Source: a virus
DNA: 63,793 nt
Virus record (IMG/VR): IMGVR_UViG_3300042860_002533
Location: 1 to 63,793 of that record
Strand: one strand, 5' to 3'
Shown here piece after piece: positions 41,485-49,931 of this stretch; within the stretch, counting starts at the first letter, position 1, and the number at the start of each line of letters is the position of its first letter. Below the pieces are notes generated by a model, which did no database searches, was not told where the DNA came from, and saw only the letters and a program-made list of their open reading frames with translations. The translations under genes and the position numbers were made by a program.

Positions 41485-41950
41485 TGGGAATCCACGACTG
41501 CTCGTAGCCAGGATCATTCGGCCAAATAACCGGCATCGGTTGACCTTCCACATACAGATGCCCGATCCGGCCCCAGTTAGCCTTCTCGCCGCGAGAAAAC
41601 CCGACAGTGAAAAGACCGTTGTTCGACTTCGGGCGGTGCCGCTTCAGAATCGACAACTCGGCCAGCGTGAAGAAATCCTTCGGCGGCTTCTCATACGACT
41701 TGGAGAACGGCCCCATCGACTCCTGGGTAACCCCATCAGGATTAACCAGAACACGCCGCGCCGCCGCCAGCACAACATACATAACATCGGACGGCACTCC
41801 GACCGGAGCGTCAGGCCAAGGCTGGCCCGAAACACTTCTTGCCCAGGCGGATACCGCATCAAGAATGATATCCGCCTGGTCAAGATCGGAACCGGAGAAC
41901 GTCCGCTTCATCAACCTCTCAAGGTCAGATACGGACGCTAACGGATTCAT
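41471..41950 (-). CDS. head-tail connector (adaptor) protein
   Basis: 159 residues, helical: SVSDLERLMKRTFSGSDLDQ followed by ADIILDAVSAWARSVSGQPW, the fold of gp6/gp15-type adaptors that ring the portal. The position directly after the capsid agrees. Overlaps the stopper gene by 14 bases. Confidence 0.8.
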   Translation of the reverse strand: MNPLASVSDLERLMKRTFSGSDLDQADIILDAVSAWARSVSGQPWPDAPVGVPSDVMYVVLAAARRVLVNPDGVTQESMGPFSKSYEKPPKDFFTLAELSILKRHRPKSNNGLFTVGFSRGEKANWGRIGHLYVEGQPMPVIWPNDPGYEQSWIPNDRP

Positions 41951-41955
41951 AGGGT

Positions 41956-42888
41956 TTAGTTTTCAGCCTTCGGAGTGGCGGGAGCCTTCTTCGGCGCAGC
42001 ACCAGCAAGCTTCATCTTCACACCGCGAACGAAAGAGCCGTCCTTCTCAGTGATGACCTTGTAGCCGGTGAACAAGTCAACCAGCGAACGCAGACCGATT
42101 TCGCTGTACGACCAGTCGGCCAGCCAGCGCAGAGCCACATTGTCGGCACCATAGGAAGCCGAAGCAACAATGCCCTCAGAAATCTTTGGCGCACGGTTGA
42201 CGTACACGAAAGCAGTCGGATGCCACTCGTAAGCAACATCAGGGTCAATCGCGTTGGAACGGAAAGCCGACATACCGGCAATCTGGCCCAGGTAAGCACG
42301 CCGCAGAGCGTTGTTGTCACCCGAACGCTCCGCATAACGGAACTGCGGGTCTTTCAGGATCGCGGCCTCGACCGCGCTGCCCACAACCAGCACACGGTTC
42401 TGATCCGGCACATTCGCGTCATTCAGCTTCTTACGGCCGTCAACGAAAGCCGGGAACGTGTCAGCCGGGTCAATCTCAATAACCTCGTCATACGTTGCCG
42501 AATCAATCAGTTCAGCGATCAAATCCTCAAGCTTGTAGGCAACAGCCGAAACCTGGGGGAAAAGAACCTGACGGGCGAAATCACGAATGTCGAGAGTCCG
42601 CTGCTCATCAGTGAGCTTGATCGCGGAGTACACATGCTCAGTGAGTTGCACCGGGATGTTGTGCTCGACCAGATCGTCCGTAGTCAGGCTGCGATCAGTG
42701 TCGCGCAGAGTACGAGTGTGCGCCCCGGCAATCGCAGGAACGCGGATGTTGATGGTGTCGTTGGCGGAGCCTCCGAAATCACCAAGACCATCGGTGGTCA
42801 CAAGTGCCTGAAGCACCCGTTGACGCTGAAGAATCTCGACCGCAGTCTCAACAACGAGACTCGGCTTAACAAAAACATGTCCAGCCAA
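41956..42888 (-). CDS. major capsid protein
   Basis: 310 residues from a TTG with AAAGG nine bases upstream. P22-coat/HK97-fold features: N-terminal KPSLVVETAVEILQRQRVLQ, then NDTINIRVP, LRDTDRSLTTDDLVEHNIPV and DEVIEIDPADTFPAFVDGRK. Ala/Lys/Pro-rich C-terminal tail. Located between scaffold and connector genes. A small hairpin CACATA-TCCA-TATGTG lies upstream at about 42915-42930. Confidence 0.9.
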   Translation of the reverse strand: MAGHVFVKPSLVVETAVEILQRQRVLQALVTTDGLGDFGGSANDTINIRVPAIAGAHTRTLRDTDRSLTTDDLVEHNIPVQLTEHVYSAIKLTDEQRTLDIRDFARQVLFPQVSAVAYKLEDLIAELIDSATYDEVIEIDPADTFPAFVDGRKKLNDANVPDQNRVLVVGSAVEAAILKDPQFRYAERSGDNNALRRAYLGQIAGMSAFRSNAIDPDVAYEWHPTAFVYVNRAPKISEGIVASASYGADNVALRWLADWSYSEIGLRSLVDLFTGYKVITEKDGSFVRGVKMKLAGAAPKKAPATPKAEN

Positions 42889-42950
42889 TTTAGCTAACCT
42901 TTACAAAGGGTCCACACATATCCATATGTGCAGACGATTCAGTTTTCAAA

Positions 42951-43604
42951 TTAAAAGTTGAGGAATCCACCCATTTTGTCAACGATGCTTTTCGCGTTCT
43001 CCTCAAGCTCAGGCTCCGCATTGGTGGCCTGAACACTCACCTTCGGAGCCTGCGTAAGCGGCGCACCCTGGCGTTCGCTGCGAGGCAAACCCTCAAGCAT
43101 ATCGTTAATGTCGGAGATAATCTCGTCGTCGGTGTCTCCCTGCACCCGGCCCCAAAACTTTTCCGGCAAACCCATCTCGCGTGCCAAAGACTCCACAACG
43201 CGGGTCCGTTCAAGTTTCTGATACCGGTCATTCGCCTCAGCCAAGCTTTGCTCAAGCTCAGTCAGACGCTTGTCCTTCTTCTCATCCACAGAGAGCTTCG
43301 CGTCCTCAAACCCCTTGAGCCGTGACGCAAGTTCATCAACCTGCTTCTGATACTTCTTCTCCGCGCTCCGCTGTGCGCGTTCCAGACGGCCCTTCAACAC
43401 ATTCTCAAGAGCCTCTTGCGATTCAATTGGGCGGAACTCCGATGCCTCAACTTCGGTAACTTCATTCTCGACCGCTCCGGAGTCGGCCGGACTGTCAGTT
43501 ACCGGAGCCTCAACCGCGACACCCAAGGACTCAGAAGCTTTACCGCTTCCCCCGCCCACAGCCGCCAGAGCCTCGTCAACTACTGCCGAATCATTGATAT
43601 CCAC
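42951..43604 (-). CDS. capsid scaffolding protein
   Basis: GTG 43604 (VDINDSAVVDE) follows GAGGGAAG; a TTG at 43619 is also open. 217 residues: acidic N-terminus, a long coiled coil (residues about 65-135, e.g. LERAQRSAEKKYQKQVDELA) and a helical capsid-binding end (ENAKSIVDKMGGFLNF). This is the normal composition and place of a scaffolding protein. Confidence 0.86.
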   Translation of the reverse strand: MDINDSAVVDEALAAVGGGSGKASESLGVAVEAPVTDSPADSGAVENEVTEVEASEFRPIESQEALENVLKGRLERAQRSAEKKYQKQVDELASRLKGFEDAKLSVDEKKDKRLTELEQSLAEANDRYQKLERTRVVESLAREMGLPEKFWGRVQGDTDDEIISDINDMLEGLPRSERQGAPLTQAPKVSVQATNAEPELEENAKSIVDKMGGFLNF

Positions 43605-43690
43605 AACAACTTCCCTCAACCAGCCAATTCAACGGCGCAGGCTGTCACGCGCCTTCCAGGGACAACCCCTGTAACTTCACTTCAGGAAAA

Positions 43691-44698
43691 TTAAGCCAAC
43701 TGCTTCAACTGCCGGTTAAACCACGCCACCTGAGGGGCCTGCTCACCCAGCCGGTCAGCCACCAAATCCCTGTTACGGCGAACCGCCGCCAAATCAACCG
43801 GAGGTTCCTCCGGATACGGCTCAGGACGTACATACCTGCGCCGAAACTCTTTCAGCCCGCCAGGAGAATCACTCCACTGCTTCAGGAAGAACCTGGCACG
43901 CTCGTCATACTTGTCGTCCCGGCTATACACCGGCCGCAACTGGCACTTGCAATGATCGTGAACCTTCGCAGGCCCATCGCCCACAAACTTTCGGTTCGAC
44001 GCATTGAAAGCGCCCTTAGCCAAATACACCGCGCCCTGCGAAGCCAACACCGCGCAGAAATAACACGGCCCCGTAGCCGAATCCTCAGTGAAACGGGCGT
44101 AGCCAACCGGCTTACGCTCCCGAATCCGCTCAGCCGCATCCGCAGCCACAAGCTGCTCGACCTCACCCCGGCCACCATTCAACGCAAACTTCACGCCAGC
44201 CCCGGTGGAGTTCAACTTCCCCCACCCCATCAACTCGTCTACAAGCGAACCTAAATCGCCCTCCGGTATAGACTGCCCAGAGCGACCCGAAAGTGCGCCA
44301 GAATCGCCGCCAGGGGCCGCAAAAGTGGTACTGGTGGCCTTCTTCACCGCAGCAGGGCCGGTAGCACGCATCGCCAACTGGAAATCCCGCACCGGGAACT
44401 CCGTATCAATCTTCACCAACGGATCAGACAAAGGCTCAGCAGCCCACTTCGCGCCCTGAACGTACTCAAAAGCAACCTGCTCAGAAACCCGAAACTGCTG
44501 CTCCGCTTGCAAAGTCGACGCATGAAGCCACGCAGGAGTTGTCTCATCAAGCTCACCGAACCGCAAAATCGGCCACAACAGCGACAAACCCGCCGCCGTC
44601 GTCGCAGCAATCTCCTGCTGCTCACCCACATGCTTCACAGCAAGATAAAAAGCCAAATCCTCAAGGGCAACAGGCTCATCCGCCAAAGGCTGAGACAC
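43691..44698 (-). CDS. MuF-like head morphogenesis protein
   Basis: 335 residues. Helical N-terminus, then RKPVGYARFTEDSATGPCYF followed by CAVLASQGAVY and VHDHCKCQLRPVY, the Cys/His pattern of SPP1 gp7/Mu gpF minor capsid proteins. Such proteins bind the portal and enter the head. It follows the portal gene, as usual. Confidence 0.86.
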   Translation of the reverse strand: MSQPLADEPVALEDLAFYLAVKHVGEQQEIAATTAAGLSLLWPILRFGELDETTPAWLHASTLQAEQQFRVSEQVAFEYVQGAKWAAEPLSDPLVKIDTEFPVRDFQLAMRATGPAAVKKATSTTFAAPGGDSGALSGRSGQSIPEGDLGSLVDELMGWGKLNSTGAGVKFALNGGRGEVEQLVAADAAERIRERKPVGYARFTEDSATGPCYFCAVLASQGAVYLAKGAFNASNRKFVGDGPAKVHDHCKCQLRPVYSRDDKYDERARFFLKQWSDSPGGLKEFRRRYVRPEPYPEEPPVDLAAVRRNRDLVADRLGEQAPQVAWFNRQLKQLA

Positions 44699-44711
44699 CG
44701 AAACCCCCTAC

Positions 44712-46196
44712 CTACTGAGTATCCGGCCCAACATCGACCGGAGAATCAGACACAGACGGCGTATCAGGATTCTGATTACCGTTCTGCGACTGCTGATTAC
44801 CGTAAAAACGCAAGAACTCGGCCTCAGGCGACTGCTCCAACAAGTTGTCCCACCACATACGGGCCTCATCGTCAGTAACACCAGGAATCTTCCGCCAAGT
44901 AGCCCACTTAGGCACACCAAGCATTTGGGCCGCTTTCCCCCACGCATCCACAACCTGCGACAAAGAACGAATCTCAGTGTCAGCCCACGTCACAGAAGCC
45001 TCAAAATCGGCAGCCGCAACATCATCGCCCTCCACATGCGCCGCCAAACGAAGAAGCTGATTATGCGAAACCCCGAAATTGACCTTCCGCTCAAACAACT
45101 TCTGCGTAGTAGCCGCACGCGCAGCAGCCAACGCATCCGCAGACAAGTTAACCAGGCGGCTCGACCACGACGGCGGCAACTGAGCCACCGACTCCAACGT
45201 CGCAATATCCGACTCAAAAGCACTTACGAACGGATTCAACGCAGTCTCCGGAATCACCCCGAAACTCGCATCCGGATTGCCCGTCGCCAACACACGCCGA
45301 TTCTGCGAAAGCTCATACTCCGCATCCTCACGGTCAACATCAGACGCATCCGCCGTCAACTCATCCAAACCAGTCGCCGTAATGATCTTGAAGCTGTTGT
45401 AATGCTGGCTCAGAAGCCGGTCATACAAAGTCTTATCAATACGGCTGGCAATAGGAACCAGCTTCTCAACCTCGCCAAGAACCTTCCCGTCCAAGTCCAT
45501 AGTGTTGAGATACCGCACAATCGGAACAACACCAGTGCCGTGATAAACTTGCTTAACGGGCAAGTTGGCTGGGAAATCTCCCGCAGAAGGCATCGGAACG
45601 TCATACCAACGCTCATCATCAAAGAAACGCAGCGTCTTGCCGTCCTGCAACAACACCAAAGCGTACTTCGCCCAATCGTCGGCAACATTGTCCTCATACA
45701 GAGCTAGACAACGGCGCGGCGACCAGCCACGCAACACAGCCTGATTCTTACCATCCAGCGCAGTACCCAACACCACAGACGCATACGCATACCCGTAAGT
45801 GAACGCCGACCGGTGAATAGCCACCTGGCGGGCCTGCATCTGATTCGCATTCCACGTTTTCCACGGCCCAGGAATGTTCTGCTTGCTGCCCTCAGCCCGG
45901 TAACCATCCACATACAAACACTGCGTGAACGAATCGACCACCAAACCAACCCACGGCGTTTTCGCTAACGCCAACAACGCACGCTTCTCCGACGTAGCAT
46001 CCGTATCAAGCAGATAATCCGGCTGCAAACCAGAAGCCCACCGCTTAATCTCATCGTTGACCGTCTTGGTTTTCAAGAAATGCGGATAGATGATTTCAGC
46101 GACATACTCCCGAACCTCACCAGGCTTAATGCGAGAAGGTATCTCAACACCATAACCGGTGTTATAGCGATTAGTTTCGCTCGTATAGTAACTCAA
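44712..46196 (-). CDS. portal protein
   Basis: 494 residues, SPP1-gp6-like. N-terminal region (PSRIKPGEVREYVAEIIYPH, RALLALAKTPWVGLVVDSFT), central wing and stem (YHGTGVVPIVRYLNTMDLDG), then RIDKTLYDRLLSQHYNSFKI and AAARAATTQKLFERKVNFG, standard portal sequence. TTG 46196 overlaps the terminase stop. It forms the dodecameric DNA gate. Confidence 0.93.
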   Translation of the reverse strand: MSYYTSETNRYNTGYGVEIPSRIKPGEVREYVAEIIYPHFLKTKTVNDEIKRWASGLQPDYLLDTDATSEKRALLALAKTPWVGLVVDSFTQCLYVDGYRAEGSKQNIPGPWKTWNANQMQARQVAIHRSAFTYGYAYASVVLGTALDGKNQAVLRGWSPRRCLALYEDNVADDWAKYALVLLQDGKTLRFFDDERWYDVPMPSAGDFPANLPVKQVYHGTGVVPIVRYLNTMDLDGKVLGEVEKLVPIASRIDKTLYDRLLSQHYNSFKIITATGLDELTADASDVDREDAEYELSQNRRVLATGNPDASFGVIPETALNPFVSAFESDIATLESVAQLPPSWSSRLVNLSADALAAARAATTQKLFERKVNFGVSHNQLLRLAAHVEGDDVAAADFEASVTWADTEIRSLSQVVDAWGKAAQMLGVPKWATWRKIPGVTDDEARMWWDNLLEQSPEAEFLRFYGNQQSQNGNQNPDTPSVSDSPVDVGPDTQ

Positions 46197-47671
46197 CGCC
46201 TCTTAGCCATTCTGTATTTGCGTGGCGCAGCAAGCGTGCGCTCAACGTCCACCAAAGTCAGGACATGGTTGGCGTAGCTCGCCGCCACGATCCCCGTAAT
46301 GTCCACCGACGTACCACGCCGCAACCAACCCCAGCCGCCGCCACGCTCATTACCAATAAGGTACTTATCGGCACCGCCCAAACCGGACTTCAAATGCGGA
46401 TCGTCATAATGCGTCAACGACCGCTCAGCAATATCCGACTCAAACCTCGCCGTAGCGCGACCAACCTCCTGCTGCGACAAATACACAACCTTAAAACCAA
46501 GCTGCTCAAGCTCAGGCCCAAACATGCCCGACTTACCGCCAGCCTGCAAAGCAACAGCCACCGGGCAATGCTCCGAAGCAACCATCCGCCTAAACGTAGG
46601 GATAACCCAATCGGTGCCCCTATCGTTCTTCACAACCTCAACATGGGACCGCTCAATCAAATCCCGGCCAGCACCTACAATGCTCGCCCACTCCATCTGC
46701 GGAGCCACGTCAAGAGCAACAACCCGATCACCCACAATTGGCGACACACCATCAAACTCCCGCGTACACGCTTCCCAAGCATCAAACGGAACAACACTCG
46801 TCATAGCCGGGTCATCCCACATCCCCAAATGCTCGCGGGCGAACTCCTGCACAGAAAGCGTCATAAAGTTATCTTCAAGCGCATCCAACGGCGCAATACC
46901 ATCCACACCCAACGACGGATTAGCGATACGCCAATTCTCCCGATCAGTCGGATCAGCACCCTCAGGGCACGACCACTCCGCGAACAACAAACGCGGATTA
47001 GACCCCTCAACACCCTGCTCGCGGAACCGCGACAAAACCTCACTGGTATCAAACCCAGCCGAAGAAGTCAGCCACAACTGACGGCGCTCAGCCGCCTGCA
47101 TAATCGGCTTAAAACTACCCATCTGCCGGTCATCCAAAGCAAACGCCTCATCAGCCACCACCATGTTGATGCGAGTAATCCCACGCATCGACCCATTCCC
47201 CCTGGCCCGATACCGGATAAACCCGCCATTGCGGTGCCGGATGGAAACCTCAGCCCCGCCATGAAGGTGAGGATGCAAGCATTCCTCGTCCAAATCGCAA
47301 CTCTCAACGATGCCCTTCAGTTCCTTCCACGCATCGTCAGCGGTGGCGAACTCATGAGCGGTGTGGATAATCCGTTCGTTCAAAAGGAACAGACCCGCCA
47401 ACTCCCTCACATAGACAACGAAGTTCTTCCCGTTCTGACGCGGCGTAATGAGACAAACATTCGACGCAGAGAACTTCGGAGTCCCATTAGAAGTCCTCTC
47501 CTTCGACTCCCCCAACGACTCCCGAATCAAAGTCTCCTGCCACGGCAACAACCTCAACCCGGCAAGCTCAGCCAAATCAATCGCATCATCACCCAACGTC
47601 GTGTGATACAGCGGAAAATTACTCAGCCTCGGAGCCTGGTAACCCACAAGCTCCGCAACAGCCGCCGTCAA
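46193..47671 (-). CDS. terminase large subunit
   Basis: 492 residues. ATPase domain: Walker A-like LITPRQNGKN near residue 75, Walker B MVVADEAF near 170, then LWLTSSAG coupling. Nuclease domain: VVALDVAPQMEWASIV with the first acidic residue, and a C-terminal TLTHYDD-like segment (ERSLTHYDDPHLKSGLGGAD). It packages DNA into the head with the small subunit encoded just upstream. Confidence 0.94.
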   Translation of the reverse strand: MTAAVAELVGYQAPRLSNFPLYHTTLGDDAIDLAELAGLRLLPWQETLIRESLGESKERTSNGTPKFSASNVCLITPRQNGKNFVVYVRELAGLFLLNERIIHTAHEFATADDAWKELKGIVESCDLDEECLHPHLHGGAEVSIRHRNGGFIRYRARGNGSMRGITRINMVVADEAFALDDRQMGSFKPIMQAAERRQLWLTSSAGFDTSEVLSRFREQGVEGSNPRLLFAEWSCPEGADPTDRENWRIANPSLGVDGIAPLDALEDNFMTLSVQEFAREHLGMWDDPAMTSVVPFDAWEACTREFDGVSPIVGDRVVALDVAPQMEWASIVGAGRDLIERSHVEVVKNDRGTDWVIPTFRRMVASEHCPVAVALQAGGKSGMFGPELEQLGFKVVYLSQQEVGRATARFESDIAERSLTHYDDPHLKSGLGGADKYLIGNERGGGWGWLRRGTSVDITGIVAASYANHVLTLVDVERTLAAPRKYRMAKRR

Positions 47672-48006
47672 CCCGCAGCCCTCGCAGCACGACGCACCGC
47701 AAGCTGATCCCGAATGCTCCGATCCCCAGAACGAACCTTCGGCAACTCACCAACACCCAGCTTCGCCAACACCTGAGACAACGCCGACGTAACCATCCGC
47801 AACTCAGACAACACCGGATTAATAGTCTCAGTCCCCTGCGAATTAATCGTCGTCAAACGACCACCCACCGCAGCCGACAACTCATCAGCCTTATCCGCCA
47901 ACCGCGCCGCATTCAACGCCAACGCACGATGAGCCGCAGAAACCTCACGACCAGCCACTAAACCCTCAAACAACTCCCGGCCAGACGGCCCCAAATCCTC
48001 AGACAT
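47668..48006 (-). CDS. terminase small subunit-like protein
   Basis: ATG 48006 follows GAGGGG (112 residues); earlier starts lack a ribosome site. Helical and Ala/Arg-rich: SGRELFEGLVAGREVSAAHR, then ALNAARLADKADEL and LRMVTSALSQVLAKLGVG, with a basic end. Position before TerL (ATGA overlap) is the main evidence; the fold is consistent with a helical TerS. Confidence 0.75.
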   Translation of the reverse strand: MSEDLGPSGRELFEGLVAGREVSAAHRALALNAARLADKADELSAAVGGRLTTINSQGTETINPVLSELRMVTSALSQVLAKLGVGELPKVRSGDRSIRDQLAVRRAARAAG

Positions 48007-48195
48007 AAATACACCCCTCATAACGTTAATTGCATATTTGCTGGACAGGCCCACAGAGCAGAGTGAGCCGAAGGTCGGATTTTCCCCAGGAACCGCCAGA
48101 GAGAGAAAAGACGCTGGCCGTCCGTGGCGGGCTAACGGGGCGCGGCAGGCCCCCCACCAGGGGTTTTACTGCATCGTCGCAGGTCAGGGGGGGTG

Positions 48196-48211
48196 TCGAA
48201 CATCCGTTCGA
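48196..48211. promoter_or_regulatory. SOS (LexA) box
   Basis: TCGAACATCCGTTCGA is a perfect copy of the mycobacterial SOS box TCGAAC-N4-GTTCGA. It lies 190 bases from the terminase small subunit start and 200 bases from the amidoligase start, so host LexA could repress either or both until DNA damage. Confidence 0.82.
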
Positions 48212-48394
48212 TTCATGATTTTTGGTTCGTGGTTTTGGGTACGTGTTACCGCCGGTTACAGTGTTTGCTACCGGGGTCTATGGTACATGCCTTATATATA
48301 TATGCGCCGCAAAGTGCCTGGTAGTGTGGTTAGTGGTGATTGCTGCCCGCGATCCCCTGCGCGAATTCAATTCCGAATTGGCGTATTCAATTCC

Positions 48395-48406
48395 AGAGAC
48401 AGGAAT
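48395..48406 (+). promoter_or_regulatory. start-associated sequence before the amidoligase gene
   Basis: AGAGACAGGAAT ends six bases before ATG 48413. It matches the leader of at least seven other rightward genes in this genome (15967, 52702, 52976, 54551, 56403, 57519, 57788) and contains the AGGA ribosome-binding core. Confidence 0.7.
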
Positions 48407-48412
48407 TAGGCA

Positions 48413-49510
48413 ATGGCGAAAATGCTTGAGTGCGACGGTTGCTATCAGGAATTCGCGGCCGGTCAATTGCACTTTGCATATGACCGTAGTGGTGAATACT
48501 GCGACGATTGCGTAGACCAGTGCGGCGATTGCAGCGAATGGTTCTATTGGGGCGTAGATGACCACATGTTCTATTGCTGCATGTGCGACCGTAGTTTCTG
48601 CCCTGATTACCGGTCGTATGACAGGTGCGATTCCTGCGGCGATATTTACTGCGAGAATTGCGACCCGTGCTGCATGACGCCGAATATGGAAATCGGCGGT
48701 ATCCACGCTTGGTCTAGTCCCCGTTACCAGCCGCCTAATTTCCAATTCCACGGTACCGGCGTGCATATGGGTATCGAATTGGAGGTTGGCGGCGAACCTC
48801 GTGAGATTCAGACCATTGTTAACGAATTCGACGGTAACGAGGAATTCGTTTATATGTGCGAGGACGGTTCGGTCGACGGCGTGGAAATCATTACGTTGCC
48901 TATGACGCTGGAATTCATTCGTAGCGGATTCCCGTTTAGGGATATGTTGGCCGAATTGAATCAGGCGGGTTGCACTGCGGATGGCGGCTTTGACGGCCGC
49001 GACGGTATCGGCATTCATATCCATGTGGGCCGTGAACAATTCCGCAACGATAAGGGCCGTCACAATGCGGCGCATGTGTACCGGTGGATTAAGTTCCTGT
49101 ATTCGGTACGCACGGAAACGGAAACGCATATTGCACGCCGTTCTAGTGAACGGTGGGCGAAGTACGCGAAGCTTGACCGTGGCGAATTGGCGCGTAAGTC
49201 CCGCCGGTATGCCACGGGCGACAATCGGTATGTCGCAGTGAATACGACTAACGCCGCAACCTATGAGGTTCGGGTATTCAAGTCGACACTTGACTACCGG
49301 GAATTCATGCGCAACGTGGAATTTGTCGCCGCTAGTGTCGAATACGCCCGTACCGGGATGCGGGACATTCCACTAACGCAAGCTATGACGTGGGCTGGTT
49401 TCGCCGACTTCATTCGGGACAACGCCGGTACTTACCCGCAATTGGCGGCGTATTTCGTATTCGTTACCGGTGACATTGCCCTCGACAACAACAACAACAA
49501 CGGAAAGTAA
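48413..49510 (+). CDS. amidoligase-family protein with Cys-rich zinc N-terminus
   Basis: 365 residues. Residues 1-90 hold 16 cysteines in CxxC pairs (ECDGC, CDDC, CGDC, CDSCGDIYC, CENC-type), probably two to three treble-clef zinc modules. From about 117 the amidoligase fold follows: HMGIELEVGG, EDGSVDGVEIITLP, GIGIHIHVGREQF, then a Tyr/Arg helix and TYEVRVFKSTLDYR near the end. Amidoligases are glutamine-synthetase-like enzymes that join amines to carboxylates using ATP. The class II amidotransferase three genes on could supply ammonia. Confidence 0.82.
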   Translation: MAKMLECDGCYQEFAAGQLHFAYDRSGEYCDDCVDQCGDCSEWFYWGVDDHMFYCCMCDRSFCPDYRSYDRCDSCGDIYCENCDPCCMTPNMEIGGIHAWSSPRYQPPNFQFHGTGVHMGIELEVGGEPREIQTIVNEFDGNEEFVYMCEDGSVDGVEIITLPMTLEFIRSGFPFRDMLAELNQAGCTADGGFDGRDGIGIHIHVGREQFRNDKGRHNAAHVYRWIKFLYSVRTETETHIARRSSERWAKYAKLDRGELARKSRRYATGDNRYVAVNTTNAATYEVRVFKSTLDYREFMRNVEFVAASVEYARTGMRDIPLTQAMTWAGFADFIRDNAGTYPQLAAYFVFVTGDIALDNNNNNGK

Positions 49511-49521
49511 GGACTAGAACA

Positions 49522-49761
49522 ATGGCAAAACGGACCTATTTCGTTTCTGGCAATTTCCAGAATGTCGACCAGGCGATAGCGGCGTTCTACGCGGCTAGGG
49601 ATGCGGCATGGCAGGCCAGTCATGCCGCATGGCTGGCTGGCCGGACGGCGGCCGGTCTACCACCGTTGTGTCCGGACCCGCATGGAACGGACTACTGCGA
49701 TCTCTGCGCCCCACAGGGCGACCAGGGCGACCAGGGCGACCAGAACGGCGGTATGGCATGA
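49522..49761 (+). CDS. small protein with GDQ repeats, 79 aa
   Basis: Starts MAKRTYFVSGNFQNVDQAIA, with an Ala/Trp-rich helical middle, a CxxC (CDLC) and a repeat APQGDQGDQGDQNGG. The repeat codons (GGC GAC CAG) are the reverse complement of the GTCGCCCTG words filling 50.9-51.3 kb. It lies between amidoligase and amidotransferase; possible substrate or carrier peptide, but that is speculative. Confidence 0.65.
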   Translation: MAKRTYFVSGNFQNVDQAIAAFYAARDAAWQASHAAWLAGRTAAGLPPLCPDPHGTDYCDLCAPQGDQGDQGDQNGGMA

Positions 49762-49928
49762 GTCCCGCAATGGCGGCGCGTAGGGACGCTATGCGCGATA
49801 TGGCAGACGTATTCGCAGTGCACTGCCCGCACTGCGATAAGCGAATGTCAGAACGCAAGCTAGTTATCCACCTGACTGAAGTAATTGGCAATCGTGTTTG
49901 TTCACGTATCGAGAATGGAAACTACTAA
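49758..49928 (+). CDS. small zinc-finger protein, 56 aa
   Basis: ATG 49758 overlaps the previous stop (GCATGAG). VHCPHCDKRMSERKLVIHLT followed by VCSRIENG gives a CxxC...H...C zinc site. Helical N-terminus. Part of the amidoligase cassette, directly before the amidotransferase gene. Confidence 0.65.
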   Translation: MSPAMAARRDAMRDMADVFAVHCPHCDKRMSERKLVIHLTEVIGNRVCSRIENGNY

Positions 49929-49931
49929 CTT

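Larger units (their letters stand above)
48007..48412. promoter_or_regulatory. divergent intergenic region: late promoter, SOS box, possible packaging site
   Basis: No convincing gene. It separates the leftward late operon from the rightward amidoligase operon. It holds a G/C-rich palindromic patch around 48138-48165 (GGGGC...GCCCC and CCCC-ACCA-GGGG-TTTT), a run of seven G at 48187-48193, the SOS box at 48196-48211, a TTACAG...TATGGT promoter-like pair near 48255-48285 and a TATATATATAT stretch near 48293. The patch next to the terminase genes is a reasonable cos/pac candidate. Confidence 0.6.

Noticed and set aside
16572-48006. Many long plus-strand frames opposite the late operon
   Set aside because: They are rich in Arg, His and Pro, lack motifs and lie exactly opposite well-supported structural genes. 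They are shadow frames.
48038-48515. Plus-strand frames across the terminase-amidoligase intergenic region
   Set aside because: They overlap the amidoligase start in another frame, lack RBS and cross the SOS box.
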